DNA from: Congeria kusceri
Taxonomy: Eukaryota; Mollusca; Bivalvia; Myida; Dreissenidae
Length of the DNA: 64,000 nucleotides
NCBI GenBank assembly: GCA_027627225.1
Contig: CM051025.1
Span: 57,847,681 to 57,911,680 of the forward strand
Reading direction: 5' to 3'
Made by a program: the position numbers and the translations under genes. The notes under the pieces were generated by a model, which was not told where the DNA came from, searched no databases, and saw nothing but the letters and a program-made list of their open reading frames with translations. Below are positions 35,619 to 48,400 of this stretch, piece after piece (the stretch's first letter is position 1; every line of letters starts with the position of its first letter).

Positions 35619-36179
35619 GTAAGTATTAAGCATGGGAGCAAGGGCAAGAAGGACACGAGAAGAACAATAAGTATATACAATATTTATGGATCTCTGTCTT
35701 TTGCTCAATGTTCTTATGTATAGCACAACTTTGCCTTTTATTCCTGTAATCCACTTATATTCATCCACAGCTCATTTTGTTAGTCTAAATATGTATTAGG
35801 TTGAAAGTGAAAGCATATCCACTTAATGCTGATTATTTACCCATGCGTCTGTCATCACTTGGTAAACCCGAGAACAACTGAAGAGGCACAAACTTAAGAG
35901 AGCGACGACTGCCAAGTCATCACACCTTTAATACACAGCTTGGGCTTATGTGCGACTTCGAAATAAACACTGATGATTACGTGTGAAAAACGTAGTTGGG
36001 ACCAGAATTTTGGTTTGAAATAGAGATGAATTCGAAATAGGCAAATTTGAATTAATGATTGTTATTTTAGTTAAATAAAGAAGGAAAAAATAGTTCCAAA
36101 TATCAATAAATTCAAATTAACGGTGCTAGAAATAGCGGTGTTCAACTGTATTCTATTGAATTTAAGTAATTTGATAAAA
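35619..36179. other. Spacer, no supported feature
   Basis: AT-rich sequence with no recognised gene or repeat. Confidence 0.35.
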
Positions 36180-36410
36180 GACCACCCAAGGAACAGGTTT
36201 GGCTAAAATGAGAGAAGAAGTCGTTTAAAGTAAATGATGACGAACGACGAATAACGGACAGTGAGTGACCACAATAGTAGCGGAACTTGTTTAGCTAAAA
36301 AATGCAGTCGTTATCGCTATAATTGTAAAACTGTTGACGACATACAGACGACACAAGGGAGGTCCTCTATATCAATAGCTCACCGAGCACGAACAGGTGA
36401 GCTAACAATT
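36180..36410 (-). repeat. Left end of a pearl-like element, inverted
   Basis: On the minus strand this reads 'gttagctcacctgttcgtgc', then 'tcggtgagctattgatatag', then repeated CGTC/CGTT motifs (TCGTCGTTCGTC type). It matches the left ends at 18450, 30797 and 53843, but only one unit remains. Confidence 0.6.
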
Positions 36411-36489
36411 TTAGCAGCTTGATGTAGTCTGACAATATGTTTAACCCTACTGATGTTATTTAGTGTATATTTATATTACTTGTAGTTAC

Positions 36490-37320
36490 CTATTTTTCAA
36501 AAGGGTATGGTCTTTGGTTAGGTTCTCCAGATTACCTTCCAGTGACATAATCGTTCTATCTCTCTCTTCAATTGCTTGTTGATACTTCTTTTCTGCATTT
36601 TCCAAATGCACAGTACGCTTAAAGTATTCATTTATACTCTCTATTACTACATCATAATCTGCCATTTTTTCCTTACGATGTGCCTTCACTTCCTGATATG
36701 TGTTGTGGAGAACTTCTATCTTCTAATTTATTTCATCAATGAGTGACTCCAATTCACTAATTTCCTTTTGAAGTAATTCAATTTGTTTATTAATGTAAAA
36801 AAAACTAATATGTATGTTCATGCAATTATGCAAACATGCATAATATAATTAACATGTTAGAGTGGATTATATTCTGTAGACTTCACATGCTAGTAATAAG
36901 GTCAGCAACAATAACATAGTTCCTTTATTTTACTGCATAAAATATACAAACTCCAGAAATGGCATTCACTATCATAACTGAATACTTCTGGGCAAAAATA
37001 ATCAAAATGGATGCTGTCCAAATAATGTCTGACAGCACATTTATCAGTTTCTACCTAATACATATTTATATTTGTTGGTAAATTTTATTTATTTACTTAA
37101 AATCTGAATGCATTTTAGCTGTCACTACAATGCTTTACAAAAGTACAACATACAAATGTTAACTGTATAGTTTTCAAAATACAAAGGACTTGAATAATAA
37201 GTGAGGTATAAAACTTAATGTTGCATTAGGTCACCATTTTCTGTTTGCAATCTTTTGTTTTCATTTTCAATTTCCTCGATTTGTTTCATTCTGTCAGCTG
37301 CGATGTTTTCGTCTGGCAGC
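36490..37320 (-). pseudogene. Inverted MIEAP-like coiled-coil exons, broken
   Basis: Exon about 36795-36490 (minus) reads EISELESLIDEIN, then TAG at 36725-36723, then KIEVLHNTYQEVKAHRK and later LENAEKKYQQAIEERDRTI, ending LLKNR before a GTAACT donor. The end aligns with the gene B coiled-coil exon (KKYAQVIEENERTI ... DLKNR). A second block at about 37320-37222 (minus) reads ENIAADRMKQIEEIENENKR and continues as coiled coil. The TAG stands where a Gln codon (CAG) would fit. The two blocks lie opposite in orientation to genes A and B. Confidence 0.5.
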
Positions 37321-37333
37321 ACATTTACCACTT

Positions 37334-37820
37334 AATTAATGCGCTACATCGGTTATTTTTGACTCGTTAGGAAAGTGTTATTTCTTGTTACCGATTCTTA
37401 TTCTGAATACTTTGATCACTAATTACTGCAATGTAATTTAAAAGTGTCGTATGGAAAATCGAGAGCATGCATTTTATGACCTACTTTTGATTAAGTAGGC
37501 TACGAATCACGAACAATCCATGCTCCTCGTTACCACGCTTCATCAGCTATTATGCATGGTTCGTTGCAGATTGACTTGTTAACTAGCATGTTTAATTCCA
37601 TTTGCATAAGATAATTAGCTTGAAAAATATTTGTTCATTACTTACACATTAATTTTTACTATGTCATATACTATTCAATAAGAAGCCATAATCTCAAGTG
37701 TAAAGGTTGAAATTTGAACTTCATTCAAATTTAATATTTTTAGCAAAAGTGCACTCATAATTCACATGCTTGTATCCCTATTGTTTTTCAACGCTGTCAG
37801 CATTTTGATGATCGTTTAAA
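37334..37820. repeat. Diverged third copy of part of the tandem unit
   Basis: It shares 'atgcgctacat', 'attactgcaat', 'tatggaaaatcgagagc' and 'taagtaggctacgaa' in the same order and spacing as 9124-9650 and the matching part of unit 2, with many substitutions. It is therefore an older dispersed copy of the same sequence and shows that part of the tandem unit is itself an interspersed repeat. Confidence 0.75.
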
Positions 37821-38852
37821 AACATAGCCATCAGGGGGTGGCGAAGTTTGACAATTTATGGCTGCATTGGTAGCTTTGATAATCTTCTCGTGCGAAACCA
37901 CTTGCGAGTTTCAAAATAACTTTAGAGAAATGTTTTTTGTCCGACCCTGCACTAAATTCCTTCAAATAATTTTGATTCGTTGAAAAATATGGCAGCCAGA
38001 GCAGGGGTTTTGCTGTCGATCACCACTGTCGACTAATGAGGCAAATTCGCGAAAGTGGCGACAGTTTTTTCAAAGTGGTGAATTTTATTGCAGACAACCT
38101 TATATTAGACTGTGCTAATCTGCATTATCTGGTATAAAAAATCTGATTTGCAACAAAACTTTGTCTACAAACATGACCATGGCATTGATATCATTGTTAT
38201 CAGATCACCACTTTGCCTATTGTTGCAGACAAGCATGGCATTGTGTTTAAGCTCATCTCTTATGTCATAGCATCAGTTTTCCACTTGGTTAGGCTATGTA
38301 TACATTTAGTTGAAATCCAAATCAGCATTATTGATTTTTAATCTTCTGACTAGTTAAAATTGTGAAATGATTTAATCTGCAATATACAAAATTTCAATTA
38401 AAATTAACAACACAGTTATCAGAAAAGAGTATCTTGGGACATGTGGTTTACTTCATTCCAAAATGAGGCTGACCTAAATATAGGCTTAAAACAAAGGAAA
38501 ACAGTTCTGTGTCTGGAATTATTTCTGAGCATTGTCAAACTGCTTGTCCATAGTCATGATGAATTTTAACATGAATTATAGACAGACAGGTGTCAAATAT
38601 ATTTCCACGACTCTACAAACCAATCAACATTACTAAATCTGTTCAAAAACAATCAACATTACTAAATCTGTTCAAGTAAAGTGTTGTTAAATCTAAATTC
38701 CCATAAGTTAATGATTGTATTTCTTAGTTTTATAATAAGAATGCATTTAATGCTATTTAATAGTGGCTATTGCTGTTAATAGAGAAGTATGTTGACATAT
38801 GACAAATAGCATATTGGCTCCAAATTTGTGAAAGTGGCTTTCAAAAATACGC
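37821..38852. other. Intergenic DNA, nothing recognised
   Basis: Includes a short direct repeat 'aatcaacattactaaatctg' at about 38623-38673, twice. No gene was seen. Confidence 0.35.
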
Positions 38853-38998
38853 ACAGCCACTACCCAACTCATACTTTAGTTAGCCCCCTCTGTGTATTGT
38901 TCAGATACCTTAATTTTTCAAACCTGTCACAACAGTATGGTCTTCATCTGTACCAGTTCTTAGGTGAGGGCTTTGGGCCACCATGGCGCTCTTGTTTA
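38853..38998. repeat. Right-end fragment of a pearl-like element
   Basis: Reads 'cactacccaactcatacttt', then 'aacctgtcacaacagtatgg', and ends 'gggccaccatggcgctcttg'. It is closely related to the right end of the 30797-32459 element. The 67-codon frame here is repeat sequence. Confidence 0.65.
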
Positions 38999-40095
38999 AT
39001 GTTACGTTTGGCAATGTACAAGTGCGCTTAATGGACGCTTAATGATGTTAATTATGCATTTAATATACCTTTGAAAACATCAATAAATAATCAAATATAC
39101 GAATATCTTTAGTTCCAAACGACAGATTTTGTTAAAAAATTCCATATACATGTGTCATTGTATACTGAAACTAAAACAGTGATAACAAATACCGGCCTTT
39201 TTTCCGGAACAATTGAGTTTTGAATACGGTACCTGACGAAGCCCCTTTTTTCAGTTTGGATTTTTTATCAATGTTTTAAGTATATATAGGAGAGCTTTTT
39301 TCAAACAAGGTTATGGTTCTTTCAACTGATATGTTTTCACATGTCTTGTTTGGCTATATACAAGTGTATTTTGGTAATAAAAAATGCTTTACCTATATTT
39401 ACTGTTAAAACAATGAAATTGACTAGACATTGAAGTAGATCGAATGGGTACTAATTATACCTTCTGAAACGTTATTTAGTATGCATCAATATAGTTTGAT
39501 CCAAATGAAAGATTTTTTTTAAATTTTCGCACATACATGCACCAATGTGTACTTAACGTCAAAACATTTATGATAAGAATGGACCACCGAACTAGTTTGG
39601 GAAATATTGGAATTTGGAAATAGGGTAGCTGTGTAGCCTTTTTCATGTTGTGTTTACTTAAACAAAGTATAAATTGCCAAAATATAATGGAGATATTTAA
39701 TGGATCTTTTTTAAACTAATTTTTTGGCAATACAAAGTATATGAGTGTTTTCGATTATTATAATGATTTACGAACTTTTAACCATTGACTGGAACTTAAT
39801 GACTTACAAAGATTTATATTTATTGATTGAAATTAGTATATTGTAACCTACATACAATAAAGAAATAATGAAGCAAAAGGAAAAATTAACACAATTATTT
39901 TCTTTTTGTTGCGAACGTCTTAAATTATTGGAAATTCTTTTGATCAGTTCTTCTGCAAGACCTTTAAAGAAAAGAAAGAATGAAAGTTTTCACATCTTTT
40001 TCTTTGCAAAATTATATTTATTGGCCAAACATTTAACGGTAAATATTTTGATAAATAATGGGTAAGCATCTGTGGGTTCAAAGCATAACTGTAAT
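38999..40095. other. Intergenic DNA, nothing recognised
   Basis: AT-rich with no recognised gene. The 65-codon frame at 39868 is lysine-rich and has no supporting signal. Confidence 0.35.
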
Positions 40096-40600
40096 AGTTA
40101 TACCCCCACAAACGAAGTTTAGGGGGGGGGGGTTATATAGGAGTGAGCTTGTCGGTCCATTGGTTTTTGGTTTCCGAATGATAACTCAAGAAAGGCTTGA
40201 CAAATTCAAATAATTTTTGGTACACATGTGTAACACCATAGAATACAGGTCAAGTTCGATGTTGGGTACAAACCACTAAATTTTAACAGAGTTATGGCTC
40301 ACTTTTCGACTTAAAATTCCCTGAAAACATGATTTCCTGAAAATAACTCAAGAAGGGCTTGACATATTCAAATAATTTTTGGTATACATAAAATATGAGT
40401 CAAGTTCGACTTTAGTTACAAACCACTGAATGTTGACAGAGTTATGGCTCCTATTTACATATTTTTTCAAAATACACTGTTGTCCATTCACAAATTAAAG
40501 CATTCTCTCTTTGTACATTTCTTTTGATTGGATGCAATAGTTTTGTGATTAGGCCATATTGTGGGGGTATATCCGTCACTCATGTGACAATTCTAGTTAC
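40096..40600. repeat. Pearl-like element with CCCCCACAAACGAAGTTT start
   Basis: The left end pairs 'acccccacaaacgaagttt' with a G-run at 40123-40131. Two diverged units follow with 'aactcaagaa.ggcttgaca', 'aataatttttggta' and 'gagttatggctc'. It closes with 'ttgtgggggtatatccgtca', echoing the start in inverted form. Confidence 0.65.
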
Positions 40601-40734
40601 CGCTTGTTTGAATTAGAGTTATAACAGTTATCAGACAATACCCAATGCATAACTGTGGTATGTTACAACGTGTTGTAGTTAGAGTTAAAGCAGTTATACG
40701 CCGATTCTCAACGGCTTCCTGAGAAGTTGTGTAT

Positions 40735-40917
40735 TGGTTTATTGATCGAGGCCTCTGCTCTTATGCGCCAAACATACATGAGCTAGACAAGCTATTTAAT
40801 TTATGGCGTACATTCCCACATTTGTTCAAGCCGGTCACAACAGTTAGGTTTAATCTTTGCCAGTACTCAGGTGACCCCATTGGGCCATTGAGCCATCATG
40901 ACCCTATTGTTAAATGT
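40735..40917. repeat. Right-end fragment of a pearl-like element
   Basis: Contains 'ccggtcacaacagttaggtt', then 'ccagtactcaggtgacccca' and GGGCCATTGAGCCATCATG, a diverged form of the right ends at 32400-32459 and 38930-38998. Confidence 0.5.
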
Positions 40918-41194
40918 TTTAATCAGAGTGGTCAGAATGTTTCCCGTTATTCTGTTCTGTCTTTTAATCGGCGACAAGTGTTAAGGTAGTGATTCTATAT
41001 TTTGTGTATCAGTCATGAATGTGCAAAAATATGAATCCTATAAAATATGCTTTATGCTTGTGTCTACCTGGCTAGAAGATAAATGTATTCAGATTAATAT
41101 CCAAATCCCATCTTCCATTGTTGACATTAAGTAACTGTGTACAATTGTTTACAGAATGTTTCGAAGAAAAATTTCGGTTATTTATTAGATTGGG

Positions 41195-42080
41195 GTATGT
41201 CGTTTGGCGGGCGGGCGGGGTGGCAGCGTCAACTTTTCGTTTCCGTTCTCTCGTTTTAGCTATTGTAATAAAACTTCATACATAGATACCTTATATCTAG
41301 ACTTTGCTTGGGATTGCATATGGGTGGGTTGGGTCAAGATCAAGGTCACTGTTACTTAAAAACAGTTTCTGCTCAATAACTTGAGAATGCATCAAGATAT
41401 TTTAATGAAACTTCATACATAGATACCTTACATTGAGACCTCTCTTGGGATTGCATATTGGGTGGGTGGGGTCAAGGTCACCATTTCTAAAAATAGAAAA
41501 TCGATTTCCGCTTAATAACTTTAGAACGCATTGAGATATTTTAATGAAACTTTATGCATATATACCTTATTTCGAGACCTTGCTTGGGATTGTTTATGGG
41601 GTGGATGGGGTCAAGGACACTTTTCCTAAAAATAGATAAACGGTTTCCGCTCGATAACTTGAGAATGCATTGAGATATTTTAATGAAATTTATTACAGAG
41701 ATACCTTATATGAAGACCTGGCTTGGGATTGCATATGGAGTGGTTGGGGTCAAGGTCAAGGTCACCGTTACTAAAACTAGAAAAACGATGACCGATAAAT
41801 AACTTGAGAACGCATTGATATATTCTATTGAAACTTAATACATAGATACCTTATATCGAGACCTGCCTTGGGATTGCATAGGGGGTGGTTTGGATTAATG
41901 TGACGGTTTCTAAAAATAGGAAATGGTTTCCGCTCAATAACTTGATTACTCGTTGAGATATTTCAATGAAACTTAATACAAAGATATCTTATATTGAGAC
42001 CTTGCTTAGGATTGCATATGTGGTGGGTGTTGTCAAGGTCACCATTACTAAAGATCAGGGATCATATTTCTCTGGAAAGT
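41195..42080. repeat. Tandem ~138-bp unit repeat of pearl-like type
   Basis: After a GGCGGGCGGGCGGGG stretch, at least six units contain 'aataacttgagaatgcattg', 'gatattttaatgaaact', 'catagataccttat' and 'gcttgggattgcatat'. The gataccttat landmark recurs at 138, 138, 139, 145 and 138 bp spacing. A single unit of the same family sits in the gene A intron at about 775-850 and in its copy at about 42960-43110. Confidence 0.85.
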
Positions 42081-42189
42081 CAATCGGACCTGAGGTCCGC
42101 CCATCACAGTAATGATTTATCCGAATATTGTGTATCCGAAAATGGAGCATGGCCGAACATGTGTATTTTAAAGTATTAATATTATCTTT

Positions 42190-43353
42190 AGAGTTTCCAT
42201 GACTCAAACTTCAATAATTGATCATTTCTGTGTATTTTGTAAGTTTTAACTTCACAAATATTTAAAGATAATGCAATTTTATAAGTACAATAAAACGTCC
42301 ACTCTGTATCCGAATTATGTATATACAAAAAATAAGGTATATCCGAAATTTTATATTTTCATTATTAATATAAACTACTAAGTTTCCATACCTTAATCTT
42401 CAACAAAATTTTAATTTCTATGTCTGTTTTACGACTTTTGCTGAACTAAAGTTAAAAAAGAATGTAATACAATGTGGTCACTTTGTAATTAATCACATGA
42501 CGTCATGAACGTCAATTAAACCAACTAACGAATAAACTAATTGTATTGAACTATGTTTTTACCACGATGTTCAGATAGATTTAATATTGATTTTTTATAT
42601 CATTATGAATGCAGCACAGTACATAAAAATATTATGCACGAGGATTACATTATGAATGAAAAAGTCTATTTAGAAACCAGACACGATTTTATCGTGAAGT
42701 ACAGACCGATCGGTGTCAGTAATATAACAAAAGTGACACGATTGGGGTAATTCACGCATCACTGATCCGCCGGCGTTTCGCACCTACAGAGCATTTGGGC
42801 CATACAATGTGTGTATTGTTTATTGAAATCAGGGAATTATCACGATTTTTTTAGTGACTTTATAAATCAAGAAAACTGGTCGGACCGATTACCAGTCATT
42901 ACAATCGGTCTTTTTTAAACCTAATCGGTCTCAGACCGACACAACCGAAAATAATATGATCCCGGCTAAAAATAGACAAACAGTTTCTGCTCAATAGCTT
43001 GAGAACACATTGACACATGTTAATGAAATTTCTAGACCTCGCTTGGGATTACATACTGTGTTAATGGGGTGATGGTCAAGGTCACCGTTACTAAAAATTG
43101 TGTCTTTGTGCTATCTAATGCATTTCGTTCGAAAAATTTAGTTATCGTGGAATTTACTGTTTTCTCGTCTTGTTGATATTTTGAGGTCGAAATTTGTTTT
43201 CATGCTTTGTTTTTAGAATGTTCATCTAATTAATAAAACTTTATACAGAAATGAAGTCTACAAATAATACAAATATATACTATTTGTGCAGATTGAGCAA
43301 GTTAGCAGGCCACAAGCTTACTGATCAAAACCCAGATATAGCTGACCTCAGTG
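42190..43353 (+). pseudogene. Copy of gene A intron plus truncated exon
   Basis: It matches 1-1010 nearly throughout, including 'cattatgaatgcagcac', 'gtacagaccgatcggtgtca' and the acceptor 'tatttgtgcag'. The exon begins at 43293 and reads SKLAGHKLTDQNPDIADLSD up to 43353, where similarity stops and a pearl-like repeat begins. Relative to this copy, gene A lacks about 85 bp near 780 and about 100 bp near 870. The exon fragment cannot be functional. Confidence 0.85.
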
Positions 43354-44030
43354 ATCTCTTGTTTTTGCTTACCAGAGCATAGAGTGCTCAAGGTTGAGCT
43401 GTTGTGGTCCGTCACCGTCCGGCGTCAGTCGTCTATTGTTCGTTGTTCGTCGCAAACAAATGACTCCAAACAACTTCTCTGAAACCACTTCGGGGATATT
43501 AACCAAACTTGACAGGAATGTTCCTGGGGTGGTCCTTTACCAAATGCCTTCATTTCAAAGGAGTATCTGGAAACATCTGGTTGCCAAGACAACCGAAAGC
43601 TTACAAAAACTTGTAACTTAAAAGATCTTCTTGTGTCAGAAACCCCTGCTTCTTCTTTACTTCGGAGTTTACATACAAGCAGCCAAAGGTGAAGTACGTT
43701 TGAAGTCCTATCCAAAATATGCAAATCAGGGCTTCATGTGTACTCCAACAGAAGTGCATTTGAAGTCTCCCACAGAAGCACATTATAAGTCCCACTCAGA
43801 AGCGCATTTGAAATCTTTTATAAAATAAGAAAATTTTGCTTGAACATACTCCCAGGGCATTTGAAGTCCTGTCCAAAATGTGCAAATTTGTGCTTCAAAC
43901 GTACTCTCACAGAAGCGACCTTAACACCACGTCTAAAATATTCAAATTAATGCGTTAAATGTACTCCCACAGAAGTACATTTGAAGTTCCATCCCTGAAG
44001 TAAATGCTAGATGCTGTGAATGTGAATTCA
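43354..44030. repeat. Pearl-like element that truncates the exon copy
   Basis: It starts 'tcttgtttttgcttaccaga', then GTCACCGTCCGGCGTCAGTCG and 'acaacttctctgaaaccact', the left-end pattern of the family. It continues into short units with 'acagaagtgcatttgaagtc' and 'tccaaaatatgcaaat' to about 44000. The open frames on both strands here belong to the repeat. Confidence 0.65.
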
Positions 44031-45180
44031 GCCTTACCCCTCCCACACCCCATTCCCCTTCCAATGTTAAAGGACTGTTAAAGCTCTTTTTATGTTAAAT
44101 TGTACAATTTTTAAGAACAACGCATGTGTTCATGATAAGTTCTTGAATGACAATTCTTCAGATTTTGAGGAACACACTATTATTAAATTGTTCTGGAGTA
44201 TTTTCAGAGCATTTCAAATACAACAGTTGTAACTACATGTACCAGTATGCTCATGAACATTTCAAGAAACGATCAGTTCCTGATAAATTTTCCAGTTTAA
44301 CATTTCTTACAATGCGCTTTAATTAATTTAAGCAATTGATGATGATTTTCATACCAGTAATCCATCCCGTTGCCAATTTTTAAAATAGATCAATCAGAAA
44401 CAATGTATTTGAACGCTGTATGAAAACTTCCTGAGAAAAATTCATGTATGTTTGCATGCCTATGTTTCTAAGGTACCTTTGAAGTGCTCCCCCCTGCTTC
44501 TGTGGAAGCTTTCGGAGCTAAAAGCACCACAACTACAAACCTCTATATCTGTGTCAAAGCAGTATGCATGGTTATTAATCACTTTTAGTAATAGTGATAG
44601 CTCTAGAAATGTTTGTGTGCATAACTTTATACAAAAGTCTTTTCAGATATTATTTACAGTATAGACAGTATTTTGTAAACCAGAACATCATCTATTGACA
44701 TGCATACATGACCTGCCAACTGTCTGTTCATGTTTTAGATTTATGATGGTATTACAATTTTTGTGATCTCTAAATTTTTCTGTCTGTAATTTTTTTATTA
44801 CGAACTGCATGTATTTTAATTATTTACTATCCATTTTCAAATTAGCCAAAATACCATACTAACTACTCACAAATATCAATGTATTTATTTGCAAGTGGAA
44901 TCATCCATCAATGCATAAATGTAGATGCTTTTTAAACACTTTTGCATTAAGCAGTGTTCAATTATGTTTTATATGACATCTCTATCCATACATTTTAATA
45001 GCTTTGGCAGCAGATTTTAACTGTACAAATATAGGCATTGCCATTTGGAAATTAAAAATATGTTGTTGTCCTAAAATTCTAGTGTATAACTCTTTTTGTT
45101 ATTATTTGGAACATAATTATGAAATAAACATAGTATCCTTTTTGTATACCTGTATACTGTTAAATGTTTAATGTTCACAG
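44031..45180. other. DNA upstream of the gene B coiled-coil exon
   Basis: Probably intron of gene B. No exon or repeat was recognised apart from T-rich runs. Confidence 0.4.
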
Positions 45181-45465
45181 ACTTGAGCAAGCTAAAAAAG
45201 AAATCATGCAATTAAATCAACAGTATAATGGACTAGAAGAGGAAAAACGTCAGCTTGAAACTAGATGTACGCTCATCAACACAGACCTTCAGAAACAAAT
45301 CAAAACTAATGAAGATTTATTACAAACTAGAAATGACAATATTCTAAAATTGGACAGTACAGTAAAAAAGTATGCACAAGTCATTGAAGAGAATGAGAGA
45401 ACAATCCAGACACTGACAGTTGAACTGGAGAACCGTAACAGATAGCTTACTGATTTGAAAAATAG
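45181..45465 (+). CDS. Gene B coiled-coil exon with premature TAG
   Basis: 285 bp between a GTTCACAG acceptor and a GTATAT donor. It encodes a charged heptad pattern: LEQAKKEIMQLNQQYNGLEE, then QKQIKTNEDLLQTRNDNIL, then KKYAQVIEENERTIQTL. TAG at 45443-45445 follows ELENRNR, and the frame goes on to LTDLKNR, ending with two bases that join the first base of the next exon to give Arg. The intact splice phase on both sides of the stop argues that the stop is young. Confidence 0.7.
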
Positions 45466-48400
45466 GTATATATAAGTAATGTAATTACACTTAATAACAT
45501 CATACAGTAGTAAAATAATGTATCTCAGAATGTAATCTTTTTTTTTTATTTTCACATTTTGTTTTTATCATTGTGTCAGAAAGTCTTTTTCTGCATTTAA
45601 TCTCTGATGAATATGAAAGGAACAATTCTTCTACATGTGACTACTGTATTGGACATGAATGTGCAAAAGTCTGAATATTGCTAACAACAACTATTATTTA
45701 TACTTAATATCCTTGTAATTTATGTTCCCCAAACATACTTTTTGTGTTGTCTTTTTACGAAAAATATTATGTACAGTGGTTTATTTTATTTTAAGTGGAA
45801 GTAATTTGTAAGCAAGTTTTTTATTAATTATCACATATCAATGTTATTGCAAACATAATGCAGAAATAAAACTTTTAGCAGCATTCTCTTCTTGCAGATT
45901 TAGTAAGTTGGCAGGCCACAAGCTTACTGATCAAAACCCAGATATAGCTGACCTCAGTGATCGTAACAGAGCCATGAAGTTGTCTGAGAAGTTTGGGGCG
46001 TTGTATGATGACACATGGACTGATGCTTTTGAACACCTGACAGGTAACTGGAAGCTGAAACCAAACGATGCCATACAGTTTCTTTTGGATCGATTAAAGG
46101 TAAAATTTATTGCTTAGTTTTTGACATGGTTTTTATTAAACAAATGTGATTGTTTGCCATTAAAAAAGTTAAGTAAACAGTCATTTAAATTTGGAATTTT
46201 AGTCAAAACAGAATATGGCGTACATTATGAGTAATTGTCTGGGAAGCGTTCAATATTTAAAATAACAGTACATAATCAGTTACTGAAATATATATATATT
46301 GGTAGTTAACTAATTTTAATCCTGTCTACTATAAGATTGACCAAGAACTATTAAATATATGACAGGAATATGAAGCTTTCACGCAAAATACTATTTTAGC
46401 TCTTTTTTGTACAGTGGACCGCAACCAAAATAAATATTAGGGGCTCCCTACAAAACCCACAGAACTTTGTTTCAATATTTGACATTTGTTCCAATGATTT
46501 TTTTTTGTGGAGATTTTTTACTTGCTATATGTTTGGTTTTATATGCAAATTGTAAACTTATTTTTATTAAAAATAGCAATTCCAGTGAAAACATATATCT
46601 AGGGCTTAACGCGAAACTAGTGTAAGTGCATTTTGTGAAATTTTACAGGAGAAGCAAAAAACTGTATTATTTCACCAAAACAATACTTTGCATAAGAAAC
46701 TCTTGATTAGAAACCCAATATAAAATGTGTCACTACCACGTATTTCTGTTTTATGTATATCAATAAAATGAAAAGAGATATTTGCATAAATGTTACTTAG
46801 AACAGGTTCAGCTGAAAATTCAGTAAAAATGTCAAAACCATTTAATGCGAAAGAAGTGTAAGTGCAATATTTACTAAATAAACTTACAGTTAATACAACC
46901 GTATTTGACATACTTGATAGTACAATGTAATTGTCCTTTAAAATATTGTTTCCCATCATGAAACAAATGTAAATTCCACTTTTTACACAAAATACATGGG
47001 AAACAGAATTCTTTTTTTGCAAATTTCTTGTATTGTACAAGTACATGAATTTTGTACAAGAACACATTTTGCTCTGTGCAATTTTAGCTACTTAAAGTAT
47101 ATTTAATTAATCTGTATCTCAAAATAAATAAACAAAAATAGAAGTTTGACAGAAGTTTTAAAATATTTTCCTAAACAAAGAATGTGCAACATACGACTCT
47201 TTTGGTGAACAAAATTACTTAGAAAATATACACATTACTTTTAAATGATGCAACTATATTCTAATTTTTTTTATCAAATATCTACTTACTATTGATTTAT
47301 TACCGGTATATGTGTTGGGTTTTAACAGTAAAGACATCCATGATAAGCTGTTTGATATTTAATGTAAGTTTAAACTTAAAATCATAATCCAACCGTGACC
47401 ATTGAAAATAAATTTATTCCTGAGCAGAAGGTAGTGACACTTAGTTTGCCCCAAAATTGGTAAAATTAAGGCATTGTTGGTTTTCTTAATTTAAATGTAC
47501 ACCATTAGTAACCTAACAGTGCTGCACATAGTAGTTCTTAAGAAATTATTCATATTCAGTAACATGGTCTGATTTAAGTTGATTTAATAGCACTATAATC
47601 AAATTCAACATCCAAATTTTTGCTTTTCAGGCAGCATGTCATATTGTTTTTACATATAGAACTTAGAATTGAATAAATCCAGATCAAATGTATATTCTTA
47701 TTTGACAATAGTGCTAATTGAGGAATGTTAACGTAAAAAAGTATTTTATTATCGTTTGATTTTTAATGTCAATAGATAGACCAGTTAAATAAAAATTCAC
47801 ACTTTTTGCTAGTAAAAACTGTATGATAAACTACTTGTTCAAACATTTTTGGCATGGGAATTCGACAAACTGATTTAGTGTTGCATTGAATAGCAATTTA
47901 TGTACATTGAAATCTTCAATAAAAAATAAAAGACAAATTGTCTGAAGTCATTTTTTATATATAAATGTCAAATTAGTACTAAAATGTTGGGCAATAACAT
48001 GATACTGTGACTGGGGTATTAGGGTGTTTGGCACTTTATTAATAATTTAAAGCATAGTTTCACTGAGAATTGTTTATGATACTGTCACTTTTTTTCTATT
48101 GATTAATGTTGTAAGTGAGTGAAAGATTTTGCAAATTAAAAATAATTAACCAAAACAATTGCATTTTAACATAAAACTGGTGTAAGTAACGTTTGGTCAT
48201 TAACAGGAACCATGAAAATGTCTTATCACAGTTTTTCTTTTACTGTATCTGATAGTGTGCATTCATTATATTGTAAAGAGTATTTGGTAGTACATAGTGT
48301 TGTCTCATTAAACTTGAAAACATAAGGAACACTCTTTTATTTGAAGTTGGACAAGACATCAAATATAGAATGGATATGAAATATTTATTTTTTTTCACCT

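Noticed and set aside
46672..47067. 131-codon minus-strand open frame in the large gene B intron
   Set aside because: It is rich in Phe, Ile, Ser and Asn as expected of AT-rich DNA, with no domain and no splice or duplicate support.
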